A DNA stretch of 64,000 bases from Caulobacter sp. Lineage in GTDB: Bacteria; Pseudomonadota; Alphaproteobacteria; Caulobacterales; Caulobacteraceae. The notes below the pieces were generated by a model. That model searched no databases, had not been told where the DNA came from, and worked only from the letters and a program-made list of their open reading frames with translations. This document shows positions 1-7,734 of this stretch, piece by piece. Position numbers and translations under genes: made by a program. Location: the NCBI GenBank assembly GCA_030683005.1, contig JAUXMY010000031.1:1-64000 (forward strand), given 5' to 3'. The first letter of the stretch is position 1. Every line of letters begins with the position of its first letter.

Positions 1-109
1 CAAAGGCTCAGGGGGAAACGGCCCCTCCAACGACAGTCCGCCTGGCGTTGGCCCGTCAGGCGGACGTCCCGGAAGACATCCACAATCTAGCAGGCCTCCG
101 ACAAACAAG
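1..109 (-). mobile_element. End of a second IS110-type element, truncated by the window edge
   Basis: Bases 1-107 are the exact reverse complement of 21412-21518, the left (bridge-RNA) end of the complete IS110 element further right. The dinucleotide at 108-109 (CT on the minus strand) is the presumed core. The element therefore extends leftwards out of the window and is inverted relative to the 21.4 kb copy. The visible part includes the presumed first hairpin and the left target guide, both identical to the other copy, so the two copies moved recently or are kept alike. The transposase of this copy is not visible. Confidence 0.9.
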
Positions 110-248
110 AGGGGGACCAGCCGGAGGCTGGTGGAGAGGGATGCGCCGTCGTTCAGCGGGAATCGCCGGCGGATAGCTTGTCCAACCCTGCGCCTCCCGC
201 TCCACCATGCTCCGCATGGTCCCCCTCTCCCACGAGGGAGAGGAAGGA
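110..248. repeat. Paired palindromic repeat (REP/BIME-like), family R3, host of the IS insertion
   Basis: Two inverted units, each GGGGGACC-palindrome-GGTGGAG, face each other (110-140 and 195-245) across a linker. The same pair occurs at 21257-21411 and 40152-40326, with a variant at 28488-28608. Here the IS110 end abuts the outer edge of the left unit. It looks like a bacterial interspersed mosaic element; no coding potential is evident. Confidence 0.75.
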
Positions 249-252
249 GACG

Positions 253-304
253 CTCTTGATCGCGTACTCAAGTTCTGCCAGTCTCTTGATTGACTGATCA
301 AGAG
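253..304. promoter_or_regulatory. Candidate TetR operator
   Basis: A perfect 8-bp inverted repeat, CTCTTGAT at 283-290 and ATCAAGAG at 297-304, lies 15 bp before the TetR start codon. A related half-site (CTCTTGAT at 253-260, then CTCAAG at 267-272) precedes it. TetR repressors commonly bind such palindromes in their own promoters; that this one is bound is inference. Confidence 0.5.
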
Positions 305-318
305 AGGCCCCCTGTCCC

Positions 319-942
319 GTGGAACCGACCCGCGAGCGCATCCTGCTTGCCGCGCTGAAGCTCTTTTCCGAGAAGGGCTACCTGTCGACCTCCGTCGCCG
401 ACATCCTGCGCGAGGCCGGGGCCAATTCGGGCAGCCTCTACCACTTCTATCCGACCAAGCAGGACGTGCTGCTGGCGGTGCTTGAGATGTATCGCGACGG
501 CATCTACCCGATGCTGCTGGCCCCGGCCTGGGAAGGCGTCGACGACCCCATCGAGCGGGTGTTCGCGCTGCTGGGCGCCTATCGCGAGATGCTGCGGACG
601 ACCAACTGCCTGTACGGCTGCCCGATTGGCTCGATCGCGCTGGAACTGCATGAGCCCGACCCGCCGGTGCGCGAGCTGCTGTCGGTCAACTTCGACGGCT
701 GGGTCAAGCACGTGAAGGGCTGCCTGGACCAGGCGAAGCACCGCCTGCCGCCCGGCACTGATACGAAGGCGCTGGCCGTCTTCGTCCTGACCACCATGGA
801 GGGCGGGGTCATGCAGTCGCGCACCCACCGCACGCTGGACGCCTTCGACGCCTCGGTGGCCGGGCTGCGGTCCTACATCACGCTGCTGGAGGCGGCAGCC
901 GGCGGTTCGGCCTCCGAAGTTCATCAGGAGACCGGCACATGA
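319..942 (+). CDS. TetR/AcrR-family transcriptional regulator
   Basis: A 207-residue protein starting at GTG. Residues about 5-50 form the TetR helix-turn-helix (TRERILLAALKLFSEKGY, then the recognition segment ending GSLYHFYPTKQDVLLAVL), typical of dimeric ligand-controlled repressors. The rest is the all-helical ligand-binding domain with a TetR_C-like LYGCPIGSIALEL stretch. It overlaps the next gene by 4 bp (ATGA), so it is probably the first gene of a three-gene operon and may control the SRPBCC and membrane proteins downstream. A palindrome just upstream (283-304) suggests autoregulation. The ligand is unknown. Confidence 0.9.
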   Translation: MEPTRERILLAALKLFSEKGYLSTSVADILREAGANSGSLYHFYPTKQDVLLAVLEMYRDGIYPMLLAPAWEGVDDPIERVFALLGAYREMLRTTNCLYGCPIGSIALELHEPDPPVRELLSVNFDGWVKHVKGCLDQAKHRLPPGTDTKALAVFVLTTMEGGVMQSRTHRTLDAFDASVAGLRSYITLLEAAAGGSASEVHQETGT

Positions 943-1598
943 AACGCATCCTGGTGGCGGCCCTCGCCTCGGCCCTGCTCGCAAGCCCGGCCCATGCCTC
1001 CGAGCCGGCCAAGGTCCCCGACTGGCGCGACTTCCGGGCGGTGACCAACAGCTCCTTCGTCGAGGCGAACGGCCACCGCGTGCTGCAACTGTCCATCGTC
1101 GTAACGGCCTCTCCCGCGCAGGTCTGGGACGCCTTCACCACCGCCGAGGGCTATCGCGCCTGGGTCGCCCCGGTCTCGGCCGTGGACCTGCGCATCGGCG
1201 GCGACATCGAGGCCAGCTATGATCCCGCCGCCAAGATCGGCGGCCCGGACAACATCAAAAACCGCATCGTCGCCTATGTGCCCCAGCGGCTGCTGTCGTT
1301 CCGCAATGTCCAGGCGCCCAAGGCTCTGCCGCACCGTGAGCTGTTCGGCGAGATCGTCACCACGCTGGAGATCGAGGACCTCGGCGCAGGCCGCAGTCGC
1401 GTCAGCCTGACCAGCGTCGGCTACGGCGCCGGCGAGGGCTTCGACACGCTCTACCGCCACTTCGAGTGGGGCAACGCCTACTCGCTCAACGAACTGAGGA
1501 AACGCTTCGAGACCGGCCCCATCGACTGGGCCGCCGTCTTCGAACGTCGTAAAGCCGCGGCCGCGTCGGCCACGGTCACAGGGGGAACGACCAGATGA
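939..1598 (+). CDS. Exported SRPBCC (START/AHSA1-like) domain protein
   Basis: 219 residues. The first about 20 residues form a Sec signal peptide (MKRILVAALASALLASPAHA), so the product is periplasmic. The rest has the SRPBCC pattern of a hydrophobic ligand-binding helix-grip fold: ASPAQVWDAFTTAEGYRAWVAP near residue 50 and an LTSVGYGAGEGFDTLYRHFEWGNAYSLNELRKRF C-terminal helix, as in AHSA1/polyketide-cyclase-like proteins. It overlaps the TetR gene and the next gene by 4 bp each, implying translational coupling. The ligand is unknown; a lipid-like compound sensed by the TetR protein is only a guess. Confidence 0.85.
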   Translation: MKRILVAALASALLASPAHASEPAKVPDWRDFRAVTNSSFVEANGHRVLQLSIVVTASPAQVWDAFTTAEGYRAWVAPVSAVDLRIGGDIEASYDPAAKIGGPDNIKNRIVAYVPQRLLSFRNVQAPKALPHRELFGEIVTTLEIEDLGAGRSRVSLTSVGYGAGEGFDTLYRHFEWGNAYSLNELRKRFETGPIDWAAVFERRKAAAASATVTGGTTR

Positions 1599-1936
1599 AC
1601 ATGAGAGCCTTGATCGTAGCGACTGTTGTCGGGACGGCCTTGCAGATGGCGATGGTGTTCGCCGGACATTTCATCCCGGCGGTGGCGAACCTGTTCGCCG
1701 TCGTCGGCATCCTGATCTCGATCTTCGCAGGCCTGGTCTACGCCCGCGCGGCGAAGGGCGGGTGGAGCGACAGCCTGCTCGGCGGCGTCCTCGCCGGCGC
1801 GCTCTGCGCCCTGATCGGCATCGCCATGTCCTGGGCCATGGGCGACGTCGAGGCGATCATCCTGGTGATCGGCACGCTGAGTTCCGCCGTTGGCGGTCTG
1901 ATCGGCGGGGCGGTCGGGAAGATGGTGACGAAGTAG
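1595..1936 (+). CDS. Small four-helix integral membrane protein
   Basis: 113 residues, nearly all hydrophobic, with four predicted transmembrane stretches (about 4-25, 28-48, 57-80 and 86-108) and Gly-rich packing such as SSAVGGLIGGAVG. The ATG overlaps the stop of the SRPBCC gene (ATGA), so it is the third gene of the TetR operon. I do not recognise a specific family. Short polar ends and glycine-zipper-like spacing suggest an oligomeric inner-membrane protein. Function is unknown. Confidence 0.8.
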   Translation: MNMRALIVATVVGTALQMAMVFAGHFIPAVANLFAVVGILISIFAGLVYARAAKGGWSDSLLGGVLAGALCALIGIAMSWAMGDVEAIILVIGTLSSAVGGLIGGAVGKMVTK

Positions 1937-1940
1937 CAGC

Positions 1941-2083
1941 CTTGCGTCCTTCGACACGCCGCTTCGCGGCTGCTCAGCATGACGTCTGCTGAAGGCAATC
2001 TTCCCACGTCATGCTGAGCAGCGCTCCCCCGGGTCCGGCATGGCCGGCCCGAGGACAAACTCCGAGCGCGTGTCGAAGCACGC
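1941..2083. repeat. Dispersed palindromic repeat, family R1
   Basis: The left arm ends GCTGCTCAGCATGAC and the right arm begins GTCATGCTGAGCAGCG and ends with GTGTCGAAGCACGC. The arms are inverted copies of each other. The same arms recur at 8.6, 16.7, 18.9, 27.7, 30.5, 37.0 and 54.8 kb. Here it separates convergent genes and may act as a bidirectional terminator. Confidence 0.8.
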
Positions 2084-2091
2084 ATCGAGCC

Positions 2092-2907
2092 TCAGTCCGC
2101 GAACACCGCCGCGCGCTTCTGCATGTTCGACACTACGGCCTCGATCTGGTTGGGCGTGCCGATCAGGGCGGTCTGCTCGACCGACTCGGCGAGCAGGACG
2201 GTCTTCTGGTCCGCGCCCGAGGCGGCCAGGTCCAGCAGGCGCTTGTCGGCCCGGATGGCGTGCGGATTCTTGCTGGCGATCTCGGCGGCCAGCCCCAGGG
2301 CCTCGGTGCGCGGGCTGGCGCAGACGCGTGTGGCGAAGCCGTACTGGACCGCTTCCTCGCCGGTGAACTGGCGGCCGCTGTAGGTCAACTCGCGCACGAT
2401 GTCGTCGCGGGCCAGCAGGCGCATCAGCACCAGGCCGGCCATGTCCGGCACCAGGCCCCACTTGATCTCCATGATCGACATGCGGGTGTCGGCGGTCACA
2501 TAGCGGATGTCGGCGCCGAGGCAGAGCTGGAAGCCGCCGCCGAAGGCCACGCCATGAACGGCGGCGATCACCGGGACCGGAATCTCGCGCCAGACCATGA
2601 CCGCGTGCTGGGCGCGGTTACTGCCGCCCGCCGTGCGGTCGGCGGTGACCAGGGTCTCGCTCCCGCCCTTGCGCTCGCCCGAGGCCATCTTGCCGAAGTT
2701 GCCCATGTCCAGACCGGCGCAGAAGGCGCGGCCCTCGCCCGACAGCACCACGGCGCGGACGCCGGGCTCGGTCTTCAGGCGCTCGCCGGTCTCGATCAGC
2801 GCCGAGAACATGGTGTCGTCCAGGGCGTTCATCTTGTCGGTGCGGATCATCCGGACGTCGGCGACGCCGTTCTCGATGGTCACGGAGATGCGGTCTTCGG
2901 CGCTCAT
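2092..2907 (-). CDS. Crotonase-fold (enoyl-CoA hydratase/isomerase-like) protein
   Basis: 271 residues from the ATG at 2907 (MSAEDRISVTIENG); a longer upstream start gives a tail without crotonase similarity. The oxyanion-hole segments are present: GRAFCAGLDMGNF near residue 66 and GVAFGGGFQLCLGADIRY near residue 120. The usual first catalytic Glu of hydratases (GGGxE) is replaced by Gln here (GGGFQ), while a Glu is kept in the second site (MEIKWGLVPDMAG). The reaction may therefore not be simple hydration; isomerase, thioesterase or dehalogenase-like chemistry are alternatives within the fold. It is a monocistronic gene convergent with the TetR operon. Confidence 0.85.
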   Translation of the reverse strand: MSAEDRISVTIENGVADVRMIRTDKMNALDDTMFSALIETGERLKTEPGVRAVVLSGEGRAFCAGLDMGNFGKMASGERKGGSETLVTADRTAGGSNRAQHAVMVWREIPVPVIAAVHGVAFGGGFQLCLGADIRYVTADTRMSIMEIKWGLVPDMAGLVLMRLLARDDIVRELTYSGRQFTGEEAVQYGFATRVCASPRTEALGLAAEIASKNPHAIRADKRLLDLAASGADQKTVLLAESVEQTALIGTPNQIEAVVSNMQKRAAVFAD

Positions 2908-3045
2908 GGCGTGCGTTTCCCTGTCGTGTTTGCGACAGCTAACGGCGCTCACGGGGGCTCCGCAAGCCTGTCGCGAGGGAACCCGGGGCCGTGAACGGGG
3001 TTAAAGCCCCGGGTCCGGGGGAGCGAATTGATGGAGTGCTCTCTT

Positions 3046-3582
3046 ATGCGAAACAGGTTTGTTCTGCTTGGCGCGGCCGCCGCCTTCGCGATGGCGGGCT
3101 TCGCCCAGGCCCAGGTTCTGGGTGGCGGGGCCGTCGGCGGCGTCGGCAGCCCCCTTGGCGGCGTTACCGGCCAGGTCGGCGGTCAGGTGACCGGGCCCGG
3201 TGTGCCGGTCGACCGCGTGACCGGCGCGGCCCGGGACGGCGTCGACACCACCAGGCGCACCACCAAGCGCGTCAAGGACAAGGCCAGATCGACCTCCGAG
3301 CAGGTCGGCGAGACGGCGCGCGGCGCCGCTGACAGCGCCACCGACGCCAGCGCCCGCGCGGCCGCCTCGGCGACGTTCGCCGCCGGCACGACGGTGCGCG
3401 ACAACAACGGCGCCGAAATCGGCAAGGTCGTCTCGGCCGATGGATCGGGCAGCGTCCAGATCCAGACCCGTTCGGGCATGATCACACTTCCGGCCGCGGC
3501 CCTGCGGATGAACGGCGGCGTGGCCGTGAGCGAGCAGTCGGAGGCGGAGATCCGCGCCTCCGGCTCGGCCCGCGCGAACTGA
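3046..3582 (+). CDS. Exported protein with a PRC-barrel-like C-terminal domain
   Basis: 178 residues from the ATG at 3046, chosen because GGAG lies 7 bp upstream; an in-frame start at 3028 lacks a site. A signal peptide (MRNRFVLLGAAAAFAMAGFAQA) is followed by a Gly/Val-rich linker and a basic, Thr/Asp-rich low-complexity helix. The C-terminal domain (GTTVRDNNGAEIGKVVSADG then IQTRSGMITLPAAALRM) resembles the beta-barrel pattern of PRC-type proteins. A strong hairpin follows the stop. Function unknown; probably periplasmic. Confidence 0.8.
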   Translation: MRNRFVLLGAAAAFAMAGFAQAQVLGGGAVGGVGSPLGGVTGQVGGQVTGPGVPVDRVTGAARDGVDTTRRTTKRVKDKARSTSEQVGETARGAADSATDASARAAASATFAAGTTVRDNNGAEIGKVVSADGSGSVQIQTRSGMITLPAAALRMNGGVAVSEQSEAEIRASGSARAN

Positions 3583-3593
3583 CGCGACGACCC

Positions 3594-3622
3594 GCCCCGG
3601 CCGCAACGGTTGCGGCCGGGGC
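3594..3622 (+). terminator. Strong GC-rich hairpin after the 3046 gene
   Basis: GCCCCGGCCGCAAC (3594-3607) is followed after one base by its exact reverse complement (3609-3622). There is no clear T tract, so it may stabilise the 3' end of the message rather than terminate alone. Confidence 0.6.
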
Positions 3623-3709
3623 GACGCGTCAAGGTTGCCCGCGCCCCTTCGCGCCGATAGACATGCGACGAAAGTTGCGGCGTCCGCGCCGTCCGGGGAA
3701 AGAGTAACG

Positions 3710-4084
3710 ATGGCGCCCAGATCCAGGACGAAAAAGGCGGCCGGCGGCATCCTCTGGGATCTGCTGACCTTTGATCGGCTCATGACCGGCCCGGTGGTCC
3801 ATCTGATCTATTGGGCGGGCCTGGGCGTGATCCTTCTGGGCGCGTTCGGCGCCATCGGCGCGGCGGTGGGCGTGGCGCTCAACGACGACGCCCTGATCGG
3901 CAAGCTGCTGGCTCTGCCGGTGACGGTCGCCGGTCTGCTGGTCTGTGTGGCGCTGGCGCTTCTGTGGCGGTCGTTCTGCGAGCTCTACGTCGCCGTCTTC
4001 CGCATCGCCGACGACCTGCGCGCCCTGCGCCAGGCGAGTGACGCCGACCATGTCCTGAAGCGGCCGGTTCCGCCGCAATCCTAA
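3710..4084 (+). CDS. DUF4282-type membrane protein
   Basis: 124 residues from the ATG at 3710, preceded by GGGGAAAGAG. A basic N-terminus (MAPRSRTKKAAGG) is followed by ILWDLLTFDRLMTGPVVHLIYWAGL, a signature of DUF4282 proteins, with two transmembrane helices (about 33-58 and 67-88). The C-terminal helix RSFCELYVAVFRIADDLRALRQ is typical of the family (RxxcExxiv.f.i...L). An inner-membrane protein of unknown function. Confidence 0.85.
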   Translation: MAPRSRTKKAAGGILWDLLTFDRLMTGPVVHLIYWAGLGVILLGAFGAIGAAVGVALNDDALIGKLLALPVTVAGLLVCVALALLWRSFCELYVAVFRIADDLRALRQASDADHVLKRPVPPQS

Positions 4085-4086
4085 AT

Positions 4087-4113
4087 ATCCTCTCCCTATT
4101 GGGAGAGGAAGCG
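4087..4113. repeat. Short hairpin, outer unit of repeat family R3
   Basis: CCTCTCCCTATTGGGAGAGG is a near-perfect hairpin between two convergent genes. The same unit borders the R3 repeats at 21257, 22570 and 40152. It may serve as a terminator for both flanking genes. Confidence 0.6.
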
Positions 4114-5172
4114 CTAACGCCCCCGCAACGCCTTCACCACCGCGCCGTACGTCGGCTTCGGACGCCCGGCGCTGTCGAACATCAGCGGGGCGTCACGCGC
4201 GTTCTCGCGGGTGAGCCAGCTGTCGCCGTCGCGCAGGCCCCAGACGGTGAAGGCGAACTGCTGGCGCTGCGGCAAGGCCGCGAAGGCGTCCATCGCCTCG
4301 CCATACAGCGCGACCTGCCGACGCTCGGCGCCGGCGCGGTCACCCAGCAGGCCGCCGCCGACGACCGAGACGTCCAGCTCCGACAGGTGGATCGGCAGGC
4401 CAAAGCCGGCCAGCGCCTTGAGCGTCCGGGTGATCGCGCCGGCCGGCAGGTCGGCGTCCAGGTGGGTCTGGCAGCCGATGCCGTTCAGCGGCACGCCCTC
4501 GGCCAGCAGCTGCTCGATCAACCGCATATAGCTGGCCAGCTTCGCCGGCTTGCTCTCCAGGTGATAGTCGTTGGTGAACAGCACTGCCTGCGGATCGGCG
4601 GCGCGGGCCGCCTCGAAGGCCACCTTGAAGTGGCCGACCTGGCCCAGCTTGCGGCTCCACAGGCTGTCGCGCGGGCCCGAGCCGTCGTCCCGGATCGGCT
4701 CGTTGATCACGTCCCAGCCCGAGGCCAGCCCGCGATAGCGGCCGACCATGGCGGTGACGTAGTTGGCCAGCGCCCCGGCGAAGCTCTGGCGGCTCTCGTC
4801 GAGCCGGACGAAGGCCTCCGGCTCGTTGGCGTACCAGACCAGCGTATGGCCGAAGAGTCGCATCCCCCGGTCGCGGGCGAAGGCGGCGATGGCGTCGGCG
4901 CGGTCGAAGCGGAACGAGCCGTCGGCCTGGACCACGTACTCCATCTTCATCTCCCACTCGGCGGTGAGCTGGGTGAAGTGGGTGGCGGCGAGCGAGGTCC
5001 AGGCGGGGTCGCCGAGCTGGGCGGCCTGGACGGCGACGCCGACCGGGAACGGGGCGAGGGACTTGAGCGGAGCGCCGTCGACCGGCTCGGCGGCTGCGGG
5101 CTGACGGGAACAGGCGGCGAGGGCAAAGCTCATGCCGGAAGCGAGCGCGGCGCGGCGGGACAGTTCCGTCAT
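4114..5172 (-). CDS. GH10 endo-1,4-beta-xylanase, probable Tat-exported lipoprotein
   Basis: 352 residues from the ATG at 5172. The N-terminus carries a twin-arginine motif (SRRAAL) and a lipobox ending LAAC (Cys at about residue 21), so the enzyme is probably a Tat-dependent lipoprotein. The catalytic domain has GH10 hallmarks: FGHTLVWY near residue 108, the acid/base Glu in WDVINEP near residue 150, and the nucleophile Glu in HLSELDV near residue 260. GH10 enzymes cleave xylan backbones, which suggests growth on plant polysaccharide. The start codon lies inside a dispersed repeat (5168-5256). No sugar transporter is adjacent. Confidence 0.92.
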   Translation of the reverse strand: MTELSRRAALASGMSFALAACSRQPAAAEPVDGAPLKSLAPFPVGVAVQAAQLGDPAWTSLAATHFTQLTAEWEMKMEYVVQADGSFRFDRADAIAAFARDRGMRLFGHTLVWYANEPEAFVRLDESRQSFAGALANYVTAMVGRYRGLASGWDVINEPIRDDGSGPRDSLWSRKLGQVGHFKVAFEAARAADPQAVLFTNDYHLESKPAKLASYMRLIEQLLAEGVPLNGIGCQTHLDADLPAGAITRTLKALAGFGLPIHLSELDVSVVGGGLLGDRAGAERRQVALYGEAMDAFAALPQRQQFAFTVWGLRDGDSWLTRENARDAPLMFDSAGRPKPTYGAVVKALRGR

Positions 5173-5256
5173 CCGATCACCCCGGCGAAGGCCGGGGCCC
5201 ACACAGGGCCGCGTGGGCGGCAAAGATGGATCCCGGCCTTCGCCGGGAACACGGGG
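5168..5256. repeat. Dispersed palindromic repeat, family R4
   Basis: The arms CACCCCGGCGAAGGCCGGGG and ATCCCGGCCTTCGCCGGGAA face each other around a central palindrome. Related GTCATCCCGG...CCGGGATGACA repeats lie at 24169-24262 and 39187-39285. It provides the start codon of the xylanase gene. Confidence 0.65.
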
Positions 5257-5275
5257 CCTTGCCGGCCGTCCTCGA

Positions 5276-5686
5276 TCACCGCCCCGACATCCGCCGCAGG
5301 CCGAGCTCGTCGAGCGCGGCGGTGTCGCGGCGGTCCTGGTCCTTGCGGGCGGCGGTGGCGTGGGCGTCGTTGACGTGTTCGTACTTCTTCAGGGCCTCGA
5401 AGGCTTCGGACAGCGCGTCGCGGGCCCCGGCCTCCTCGCGGCCGATGGCGTCGATGTCGGCCTGGACGGCGGCCTTGCGCTGCTTGAGCCCCTCGCGGAA
5501 GCCGGCCAGGTACCAGCCGGCCTCGGCGTCGCCGCGGGCGCGCAGCAGTTCTGCCTCGCCCTCGGCCTCGAGGACCACAAGGCGCAGCTCGGCGGTGGTC
5601 CGCCGGTCGACGATCTCCGCCAGCCGCTTCTGCAGCATCTCGACCTCGTGGGTCGAAATGCGGATCAGGGACTTCATCGCCTTCAC
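5276..5686 (-). CDS. fliJ: Flagellar export protein FliJ
   Basis: 136 residues, mostly one long coiled coil (heptad Leu/Ala/Glu/Arg pattern from residue 5 to 110), the expected shape and size for FliJ. FliJ is the cytoplasmic chaperone-like stalk that inserts into the FliI hexamer of the flagellar type III export apparatus. Its start overlaps the fliI stop by 4 bp, and the fliI-fliJ order is that known from Caulobacter. Sequence conservation in FliJ is low, so the call rests on shape plus context. Confidence 0.9.
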   Translation of the reverse strand: MKAMKSLIRISTHEVEMLQKRLAEIVDRRTTAELRLVVLEAEGEAELLRARGDAEAGWYLAGFREGLKQRKAAVQADIDAIGREEAGARDALSEAFEALKKYEHVNDAHATAARKDQDRRDTAALDELGLRRMSGR

Positions 5687-7020
5687 TGAACGCTACCCGC
5701 AAGAATGCCGTCGAGGCTGTTGAAACAGTCGTCCAGCGTGGCGGTCTCGTCCTTGTCCTGCGACAGGAAGGCCTCCAGGTCGGGATTGAGTTGAATGGCG
5801 CGGTCGATCTGCGGGTCCGACCCGGCGCGATAGGCGCCGATGCGGATCAGCTCTTCCATGTTGCTGTAGGCCGACAAGGCCTGTCTTGCGGACTTCACGA
5901 TCTCGCGCTCATGGGGCAGCTGACAGCCGGGCATGGTGCGACTTATGGACTTGAGGACGTTAATGGCAGGGAAGCGTCCGCGCTCTGCGATGCTTCTTTC
6001 CATCACAATGTGGCCATCCAGGATGCCGCGCACCGCGTCGGCTATCGGCTCGTTGTGGTCATCCCCGTCGACCAGCACGGTGAACAGGCCGGTGATCGGC
6101 CCCGCCGTGGTGCCGTCCGGCCGCACGGGGCCCGGACCGGCGCGCTCGAGCAGCTTGGGCAGTTCGGTGAAGACGGTGGGGGTGTAGCCCTTGGTGGTCG
6201 GCGGCTCGCCGGCGGCCAGGCCGATCTCGCGCTGGGCCATGGCGAAGCGGGTCACGCTGTCCATCAGGCAGAGGACCTCCAGGTCCTGGTCGCGCAGCGC
6301 CTCCGCCACGGCCAGGGTCATGTAGGCGGCCTGGCGACGCTTCAGCGCCGGCTCGTCGGAGGTGGCGACGACCACGACGGCGCGCTTGAGGCCTTCCTCG
6401 CCGAGGGTCTCCTCGATGAACTCGCGCACCTCGCGGCCGCGTTCGCCGATCAGCCCGACTACGACCGCGTCGCAATCGGCCTGGCGGGCCAGCATCGACA
6501 GCAACACCGACTTGCCCACGCCCGAGCCGGCGAAGATGCCCAGGCGCTGGCCGCGGCAGGTGGTGGTGAAGACATTCATCGCCTTGACGCCCAGGTCGAG
6601 CCGCGTCCCGACCCTGCCGCGGGCGTGGGCCGGCGGCGGCGCGGCGCGCAGCGGATAGGCGGCCTGGCCCTGGGGCAGGGGCCCCTTGCCATCGATCGGT
6701 TCGCCGAAGGCGTCGACGATGCGGCCAAGCCACGCCCGGGTCGGTCGGACGAGACCGCCGTCGGGTTTGATGTGGATCTCGGCCCCGGGCGCGACGCCCT
6801 CGACCGGGCCGAACGGCATGAGCAGGGCGCGGGTCTCGCGGAAGCCGACCACCTCGGCCGGCAGCGGCGGGGCGCCCCGGCGATCGATCTCGGCCCGGGC
6901 GCCGATGGGAAGGTGGGACAGGCCGCCCCGCGCCTCGATCAGCAGCCCGTTGACGGCCGCGACCCTGCCCGAGACCGACAGGGGTTCGATACGCTCGACG
7001 GCGGCGATCAGACTGCGCAA
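5683..7020 (-). CDS. fliI: Flagellum-specific ATP synthase FliI
   Basis: 445 residues. It shows the F1-beta-like ATPase core: Walker [14 protein letters not shown] near residue 165, Walker [22 protein letters not shown] near residue 250, and the arginine-finger region [21 protein letters not shown] near residue 350. FliI powers protein export in the flagellar type III secretion system at the inner membrane. Its length matches the family. A CtrA-like box lies about 45 bp upstream (7066-7080). No other flagellar genes are in the window, so this is an isolated two-gene operon. Confidence 0.97.
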   Translation of the reverse strand: MRSLIAAVERIEPLSVSGRVAAVNGLLIEARGGLSHLPIGARAEIDRRGAPPLPAEVVGFRETRALLMPFGPVEGVAPGAEIHIKPDGGLVRPTRAWLGRIVDAFGEPIDGKGPLPQGQAAYPLRAAPPPAHARGRVGTRLDLGVKAMNVFTTTCRGQRLGIFAGSGVGKSVLLSMLARQADCDAVVVGLIGERGREVREFIEETLGEEGLKRAVVVVATSDEPALKRRQAAYMTLAVAEALRDQDLEVLCLMDSVTRFAMAQREIGLAAGEPPTTKGYTPTVFTELPKLLERAGPGPVRPDGTTAGPITGLFTVLVDGDDHNEPIADAVRGILDGHIVMERSIAERGRFPAINVLKSISRTMPGCQLPHEREIVKSARQALSAYSNMEELIRIGAYRAGSDPQIDRAIQLNPDLEAFLSQDKDETATLDDCFNSLDGILAGSVQ

Positions 7021-7065
7021 CGCGATGGCCCCGGATTACCCAGCGGTCATCATGGCAAGGTTGCT

Positions 7066-7080
7066 TTAACCATAAATGAA
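7066..7080. promoter_or_regulatory. CtrA-like binding box upstream of fliIJ
   Basis: TTAA-CCATAAA-TGAA matches the CtrA consensus TTAA-N7-TTAA at seven of eight fixed positions. It lies 46 bp before the fliI start. CtrA drives cell-cycle-controlled flagellar genes in Caulobacter; control here is inferred from the motif. Confidence 0.55.
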
Positions 7081-7091
7081 GCGCGGGCGGC

Positions 7092-7493
7092 TCAGCGCCA
7101 GCGGTCGCCGGGCGCCGCGACATAGGTCTCCCACACATGGCGCCAGGGAATGACCAGCGGGAAGATCACGCCCATCAGACAGGCGACCAGGGTCTCCGTC
7201 GTGCCGGTGCTCATGCCCCCGGCTCGCCAGGCGGGCAGACCGACCAGGACCAGCCACATCCCCTTCCAGATCAGCTCGAACAGCAGCAGCGGCAGCATCC
7301 GCACCGGATAGCGCAGCCCCAGCAGGGCCAGCAGCGAGACGGCCGCCAGCACGCACTGAACGACGCCGCCCATCAGCGACCAGTCCCTGCCGGGGTTCAG
7401 AATGCCCGGCCAGACGGTCAGGCCCAGTCCGACGGCCATCAGCAGGTAGGCGGCCCTGAGGGCATAGAGGCGCAGCAGCGAGACCTGGGTCAT
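7092..7493 (-). CDS. Four-helix inner-membrane protein
   Basis: 133 residues from the ATG at 7493 (MTQVSLLRLYALRAAYLLMAVGLG); upstream in-frame sequence belongs to the preceding gene in another frame. Four hydrophobic helices (about 8-28, 42-62, 67-87, 100-122). The pattern LRAAYLLMAVGLGLTVWPG, then RYPVRMLPLLLFELIWKGMWL, recurs in small uncharacterised membrane proteins of proteobacteria. It is the last gene of an ArsR / small membrane protein / this gene run on the minus strand, with a 47-bp gap. Function unknown. Confidence 0.8.
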   Translation of the reverse strand: MTQVSLLRLYALRAAYLLMAVGLGLTVWPGILNPGRDWSLMGGVVQCVLAAVSLLALLGLRYPVRMLPLLLFELIWKGMWLVLVGLPAWRAGGMSTGTTETLVACLMGVIFPLVIPWRHVWETYVAAPGDRWR

Positions 7494-7540
7494 GCCGGGA
7501 ATTCCTTGCGGGGATGTGAGGGAGTGTTGGGGGTGGCGGG

Positions 7541-7723
7541 TTAGCCGACGTCCTTGAGGATCTTCTCGATCGCCGCCAGGCGGGTCTCGATGGCGGCCAA
7601 GGCCTCGTCGCTGGCGCCGCGGGCTTTCGCCTGCTGGATCTGGGCGTAGTAGCGCATGCCGAAGACCAGCAGGATGGTCACGAACGGCAGGCATATGGAG
7701 AAAATGTACAGCTCGGGGGCCAT
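7541..7723 (-). CDS. Small PspB-like membrane/coiled-coil protein
   Basis: 60 residues from the ATG at 7723; the GTG nine bases earlier has no spaced ribosome site, whereas AAGG lies well placed before the ATG. One N-terminal transmembrane helix (ELYIFSICLPFVTILLVFGMRYYAQI) is followed by a charged helix (ALAAIETRLAAIEKILKDVG). That layout and size resemble phage-shock protein B, but identity to PspB is not certain. It sits 11 bp downstream of the ArsR regulator and is probably co-transcribed with it. Confidence 0.7.
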   Translation of the reverse strand: MAPELYIFSICLPFVTILLVFGMRYYAQIQQAKARGASDEALAAIETRLAAIEKILKDVG

Positions 7724-7734
7724 GGGGGTCACCT

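Noticed and set aside
5791..7125. 444-residue plus-strand frame over fliI
   Set aside because: Antisense shadow of fliI in high-GC DNA with no recognisable motif.
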